DNA of 64,000 bases from Pseudomonadota bacterium (lineage in GTDB: Bacteria > Pseudomonadota > Gammaproteobacteria > Burkholderiales > Burkholderiaceae_E). Location: contig JAEWGX010000061.1 of assembly GCA_023388075.1 (NCBI GenBank), forward strand, positions 62,001 to 126,000. The letters run 5' to 3'. The notes below the pieces were generated by a model that made no database searches, was not told the origin of the DNA, and saw only the letters and a list, made by a program, of their open reading frames with translations. A program made the position numbers and the translations under genes. Of this stretch, positions 60,672 through 64,000 are shown piece by piece (position 1 is the first letter of the stretch; every line of letters starts with the position of its first letter).

Positions 60672-61985
60672 ATGTGGTCACGCTTGCGCGCACTGATGTC
60701 GTCCGATGAACCGGGGTGGGGTCGTGGAGGCGGGGCGCCGAATGGCGACCGGCCGCCGCCGCGTCCGCCGGACCGGCCGCCGCAGCGGCCGCAGGACGGC
60801 CCGCCGGACCTCGACGAGCTGTGGCGCGACCTGAGCCGGCGCCTGAACGGCATCTTCAACAAGGGCGGCCGCAACGGCGGCGGCGGTCCGGGCGGTCCGG
60901 GGCGTGGCGGCCCGTCGCTCTCGGGCCGCGGCGCGGCCACGGGCTTCGGCGTCATCGCGATCGTCGCGTTGCTGCTGTGGCTCGGCAGCGGCTTCTTCAT
61001 CGTCCCGGAGGGACAGGTGGCGGCCATCCTGCGCTTCGGCGAATTCCGCTACATGACCGACCGCGCCGGCTTCCAGTGGCGCCTGCCGGCGCCGATCGAG
61101 CGCCACGAGCTCGTCGACCGGTCCCGCCTGCGCCAGGTGGAGATCGGCTACCGCAGCAACGTGCGCAACAAGGTCCCCAAGGAAGCGCTCATCCTGAGCG
61201 GCGACCAGGCGATCGTAGACCTGCAGTTCGCGGTCCAGTACCGCATCGAGAATCCGCAGGCGTTCCTCTTCGAGAACAACCCGACGCCCTCGACCGAGGA
61301 GCTGATCCGGCAGATCGCGGAATCCGCCATGCGCGAGGTGGTCGGCCGCCGCCCGATCGACGACGTGCTCTACGAGGAGAAGGACCGCGTCGCCGAGGAA
61401 GCGCAGCAGCTCACCCAGACCGTCCTGGACAAGTACCGGCTCGGCATCGGGGTGGTGGATCTCACCATCCAGCAGGCGCAACCGCCGGAGCCGGTGCAGG
61501 CGGCCTTCGAGGACGCCAACCGGGCCGACCAGGACCGGCAGAGGCTGATCAACGAGGGGCAGGCCTACGCCAACGACGTGATCCCGCGGGCCCGCGGTAC
61601 CGCGGACCGCATTCTGCTGGAGGCGCAGGGGTATCGCGAGCGGGTCATCGCGCAGGCATCCGGTGACGCGCAGCGCTTCACCCAGATCCTCGAGGCCTAC
61701 GCCGACGCGCCGCAAGTCACCCGGGAACGGATGTACCTGGAGACCATGCAGCAGATCTTCGCCAACACGGCCAAGGTCTTCATGGATTCGAGCAACAGCG
61801 GCAACCTGCTCTACCTGCCGCTCGACAAGCTCCTCCAGGAAGGGCGGGCACGCCCGGCGCCGGGCGCCCCCGGCACCGCCGGCCCGTCCGCGCCGACCGA
61901 GTCGCCGAACGCGACGCCGCCGGCGAGCGAGGTCTCCGCCGGCCGCGGCAGCCTGCGCTCGCGCGACCGCGACGCCGGCCGCTAG
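60672..61985 (+). CDS. hflK: FtsH protease modulator HflK
   Basis: An inner-membrane SPFH/band-7 protein that with HflC forms a cage around FtsH and tunes its proteolysis. The 437-aa protein has a Pro/Gly/Arg-rich cytoplasmic N-terminus, a single membrane helix (about 91-110), and the band-7 domain (EGQVAAILRFGEFRYM; LTIQQAQPPEPVQAAFEDAN). A low-complexity tail ends it. hflC follows after 38 bp. The ATG at 60672 is the first in frame; 60696 is possible. Confidence 0.94.
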   Translation: MWSRLRALMSSDEPGWGRGGGAPNGDRPPPRPPDRPPQRPQDGPPDLDELWRDLSRRLNGIFNKGGRNGGGGPGGPGRGGPSLSGRGAATGFGVIAIVALLLWLGSGFFIVPEGQVAAILRFGEFRYMTDRAGFQWRLPAPIERHELVDRSRLRQVEIGYRSNVRNKVPKEALILSGDQAIVDLQFAVQYRIENPQAFLFENNPTPSTEELIRQIAESAMREVVGRRPIDDVLYEEKDRVAEEAQQLTQTVLDKYRLGIGVVDLTIQQAQPPEPVQAAFEDANRADQDRQRLINEGQAYANDVIPRARGTADRILLEAQGYRERVIAQASGDAQRFTQILEAYADAPQVTRERMYLETMQQIFANTAKVFMDSSNSGNLLYLPLDKLLQEGRARPAPGAPGTAGPSAPTESPNATPPASEVSAGRGSLRSRDRDAGR

Positions 61986-62023
61986 ACCACAGCAACCATG
62001 GACCTGCAGTACCGGAGCTCCTG

Positions 62024-62905
62024 ATGAACCGACTGATCGTACTGGGCGTGATCGTGCTGGCGCTGGTGGCCGCGGCCGGCTCGTGCCTCTTCGTGGTGGA
62101 CCAGCGCCAGACCGCGGTGGTCTTCGCGCTGGGCGAGATCCGGCGCGTGATCACCGAGCCGGGCCTGCACTTCAAGCTGCCGCCGCCGTTCCAGAACGTC
62201 CAGTACTTCGATCGGCGAACCCTCACCATGGACGATGCCGATATCGATCGCTTCATCACGTCCGAGAAGATCAACATCCAGGTCGACTCCTTCGTGAAGT
62301 GGCGTATCGTCGATGCGCGTCTCTTCTTCGTGTCGCTGGGCGGCAGCGAGCTGCTCGCGCAGGACCGCATCGCGCGCCAGCTTCGCTCCGCGCTCAACAA
62401 CGAGATCGCCCGGATGACCGTCTCCCAGGTCATCCGGACCGACCGCGACGCGCTGGTGGTGAAGGTGAGCCAGGAAGTCGCCGAGGAGCTGATCAAGGTC
62501 GGCGTGCAGATCGTGGACGTGCGGTTGAAGCGCGTCGACTTCGCCCCGGAGGTCGCGGAGCGGGTCTACGACCGGATGCAGTCCGAGCGCCGGCGGGTCG
62601 CCAACGAGCGGCGCGCCACCGGTACCGCCGACAGCGAGAAGATCCGCGCCGATGCGGATCGCCAGCGCGAGGTGATGATAGCCACCGCCTACCGTGACGC
62701 CCAGGCCCAGCGCGGCCAGGGCGACGCCGAGGCCAGCCGCCTCTTCGCCGAGGCCTTCGGGAAGGACCCCGAGTTCGCTGCGTTCTACCGCAGCCTGGAG
62801 GCCTACCGCGCCTCGTTCAACAGCCGGGGCGACCTGCTGGTGCTCGATCCCCAGGCGGACTTCTTCCGCTTCTTCCGCCGGGCCGACGGCGCCGTGGCGA
62901 ACTGA
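62024..62905 (+). CDS. hflC: FtsH protease modulator HflC
   Basis: Partner of HflK in the periplasmic cage around FtsH. The 293-aa protein has an N-terminal membrane helix (IVLGVIVLALVAAAGSCLFV) followed by the band-7 domain (VVFALGEIRRVITEPGLHFK; VGVQIVDVRLKRVDF) and a C-terminal helix (FFRFFRRADGAVAN). Order hflX-hflK-hflC is conserved. Confidence 0.95.
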   Translation: MNRLIVLGVIVLALVAAAGSCLFVVDQRQTAVVFALGEIRRVITEPGLHFKLPPPFQNVQYFDRRTLTMDDADIDRFITSEKINIQVDSFVKWRIVDARLFFVSLGGSELLAQDRIARQLRSALNNEIARMTVSQVIRTDRDALVVKVSQEVAEELIKVGVQIVDVRLKRVDFAPEVAERVYDRMQSERRRVANERRATGTADSEKIRADADRQREVMIATAYRDAQAQRGQGDAEASRLFAEAFGKDPEFAAFYRSLEAYRASFNSRGDLLVLDPQADFFRFFRRADGAVAN

Positions 62906-63017
62906 CAGCCTTCGGTGACGAAGGCGCGTTGCGATGCCGATCGACGTGATGATTGCCCGACGTGACGGCCGATAGGACGCCGCCCGAGCAACTGCCGCCA
63001 TGGACAGCGCCACCGGT

Positions 63018-63200
63018 ATGTCTTCGCTCCTTCTCGCCATCGGGCTCGTCCTGGTGATCGAGGGACTGCTTCCACTGATCTCGCCGGGCGGCTGGCGCGA
63101 GACCATGCGCCGGATCGCGGAGCTTCGCGACGGGCAGATCCGCTTCATCGGCCTCGGCTCGGTCCTGATCGGGCTGCTGATCGTGCTGATCGCGCAATGA
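63018..63200 (+). CDS. DUF2065 (YjeT-like) small membrane protein
   Basis: A 60-aa protein with two hydrophobic helices separated by a basic loop (SPGGWRETMRRIAELRDGQI). This is the YjeT/DUF2065 pattern seen between hflC and hisZ in betaproteobacteria. Function unknown. The ATG at 63018 aligns with the family N-terminus; the ATG at 63000 would add six residues. The stop codon overlaps the hisZ start (ATGA). Confidence 0.83.
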   Translation: MSSLLLAIGLVLVIEGLLPLISPGGWRETMRRIAELRDGQIRFIGLGSVLIGLLIVLIAQ

Positions 63201-64000
63201 ACCGGTGGCTGCTGCCCCAGGCCATTTCCGACCTCCTGCCGCCGCGCGCGCAGGAGCTCGAGGACCTGCGACGTGCCATCCTGGATTGCTACAGGGGTTG
63301 CGGCTACGAGCTGGTGATCCCGCCGCTGATCGAATACCTGGATTCGCTGCTGATCGGCAGCGGCGGTGATCTCGACCTCAAGACCTTCAAGCTGATCGAC
63401 CAGCTCTCGGGCCGCACCATGGGCGTGCGCGCGGACATCACGCCGCAGGTTGCCCGCATCGACGCCCACATGCTGCAGGCCCGCGAGGTCGACCGGCTGT
63501 GCTACTGCGGGTCGGTGCTGCGGACGCGGCCCAACGGGCTGGAAGCGTCGCGCGAACCGCTCCAGGTCGGCGCCGAGATCTACGGGCATGCCGGCGTCGA
63601 GGCCGATATCGAGGCGATCGACCTGCTGCTGCAATCGCTGGCGATCGCGGGTGTCGCCGGCCCGGGGCGCCTGCGGCTCGATCTCGGCGACCTCGGGCTG
63701 GTGAGGCTGCTGCTTGCCGAGCTGCCCGGCTCCGGCGAGGACGAAGTGCTCGCGCTGCTGCAGGACCGGGACCTGCCCGAGCTGCGGCGCCTGTTGCCGT
63801 CGGCCGACGAGGCGCCGGCCGCGGCCGCGATCCTGGAGCTGACGCAGTGCTTCGGCCCGGCCGTGCCGGCGCTTGCCCGCGCGAGAACCGCGCTGGCGCG
63901 CTGGCCGCAGGCGCTCGAGATCCTGGCGCGCATCGAGCGGGTGGCGCTCTCGCCGCGGATCGCCCGCCATGCGGCCTCGGCGGAGATCGCGCTGGACCTG
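63197..64000 (+). CDS. hisZ: ATP phosphoribosyltransferase regulatory subunit HisZ, 5' part
   Basis: A histidyl-tRNA-synthetase paralogue that cannot charge tRNA but forms a complex with short-form HisG and gives feedback control of histidine synthesis. The visible 268 residues run off the window end. LLPQAISDLLPPRAQELEDL, GRTMGVRADITPQVARIDAH and YCGSVLRTRPNGLEASREP are typical of HisZ. It starts inside the stop of the DUF2065 gene. Confidence 0.93.
   Translation, partial: MNRWLLPQAISDLLPPRAQELEDLRRAILDCYRGCGYELVIPPLIEYLDSLLIGSGGDLDLKTFKLIDQLSGRTMGVRADITPQVARIDAHMLQAREVDRLCYCGSVLRTRPNGLEASREPLQVGAEIYGHAGVEADIEAIDLLLQSLAIAGVAGPGRLRLDLGDLGLVRLLLAELPGSGEDEVLALLQDRDLPELRRLLPSADEAPAAAAILELTQCFGPAVPALARARTALARWPQALEILARIERVALSPRIARHAASAEIALDL

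Overview
The window is a 64 kb stretch of GC-rich chromosome from a betaproteobacterium, most likely of the Burkholderiales/Rhodocyclales type. Three things point there: the gene order rlmN-pilF-rodZ-ispG-hisS-yfgM-bamB-der-hfq-hflX-hflK-hflC-DUF2065-hisZ, the surE-pcm-nlpD-...-rlmD block, and two Bug-family (TctC-like) solute receptors. I cannot name the genus. I saw no CRISPR array, insertion sequence, prophage, rRNA operon or replication origin. Almost all DNA is coding, and most long antisense ORFs are shadows caused by the high GC content.

Layout. 1-11.4 kb: 3' end of ntrC, exonuclease III, a YSC84-type lipoprotein, a TerC-type membrane protein, a panC/Bug-receptor pair, an Lrp regulator divergent from an acetolactate synthase large subunit, a sulfhydrylase (metY) and serine acetyltransferase (sulfur amino acids), and a DUF4124-glutaredoxin protein. 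11.4-15.6 kb: oligopeptidase A, folD, a small class II glutamine-amidotransferase-like protein, then tRNA-Ala(GGC) and tRNA-Glu(TTC) behind a clear promoter. 15.9-21.3 kb: an orphan LuxR-type response regulator, a GhrA-like 2-hydroxyacid dehydrogenase, an FAD aromatic hydroxylase and a Bug-receptor/tartrate dehydrogenase operon. 21.4-26.7 kb: a complete glycerol-3-phosphate-type ABC importer (ATPase, Tat-exported binding protein, two permeases) ending in an endonuclease/exonuclease/phosphatase-fold enzyme.

26.9-35 kb: an uncharacterised membrane protein, an enolase-superfamily enzyme, dusA, and a complete three-gene osmoprotectant operon for N-acetylglutaminylglutamine amide (amidotransferase, GNAT/ATP-grasp synthetase, M42 peptidase). 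35-42.9 kb: DUF2069 and YihY membrane proteins, a LysR/SDR divergent pair, a second sulfhydrylase with an alpha/beta hydrolase, a two-lobed receiver-like protein with Glu at the phospho-acceptor site, and a CBS-pair protein. 42.9-47.5 kb: surE-pcm-nlpD-exonuclease-rlmD, without the rpoS gene that usually follows nlpD. 47.5-49.4 kb: a GNAT gene that has lost its central acetyl-CoA-binding part, a Bax-inhibitor-1 membrane protein with a good terminator, and ndk with an extended -10 promoter. 49.5-64 kb: the conserved housekeeping run listed above, cut off inside hisZ.

The strongest biological story is osmotic adaptation through the NAGGN operon. The most unusual sequence observations are the internally deleted GNAT gene, the missing rpoS, the Glu-for-Asp receiver, the ABC importer with a co-transcribed phosphatase-fold enzyme, the small amidotransferase beside the tRNAs, and several perfect palindromes or repeats in control regions. 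I did not find a multi-gene system that I can defend as wholly undescribed.
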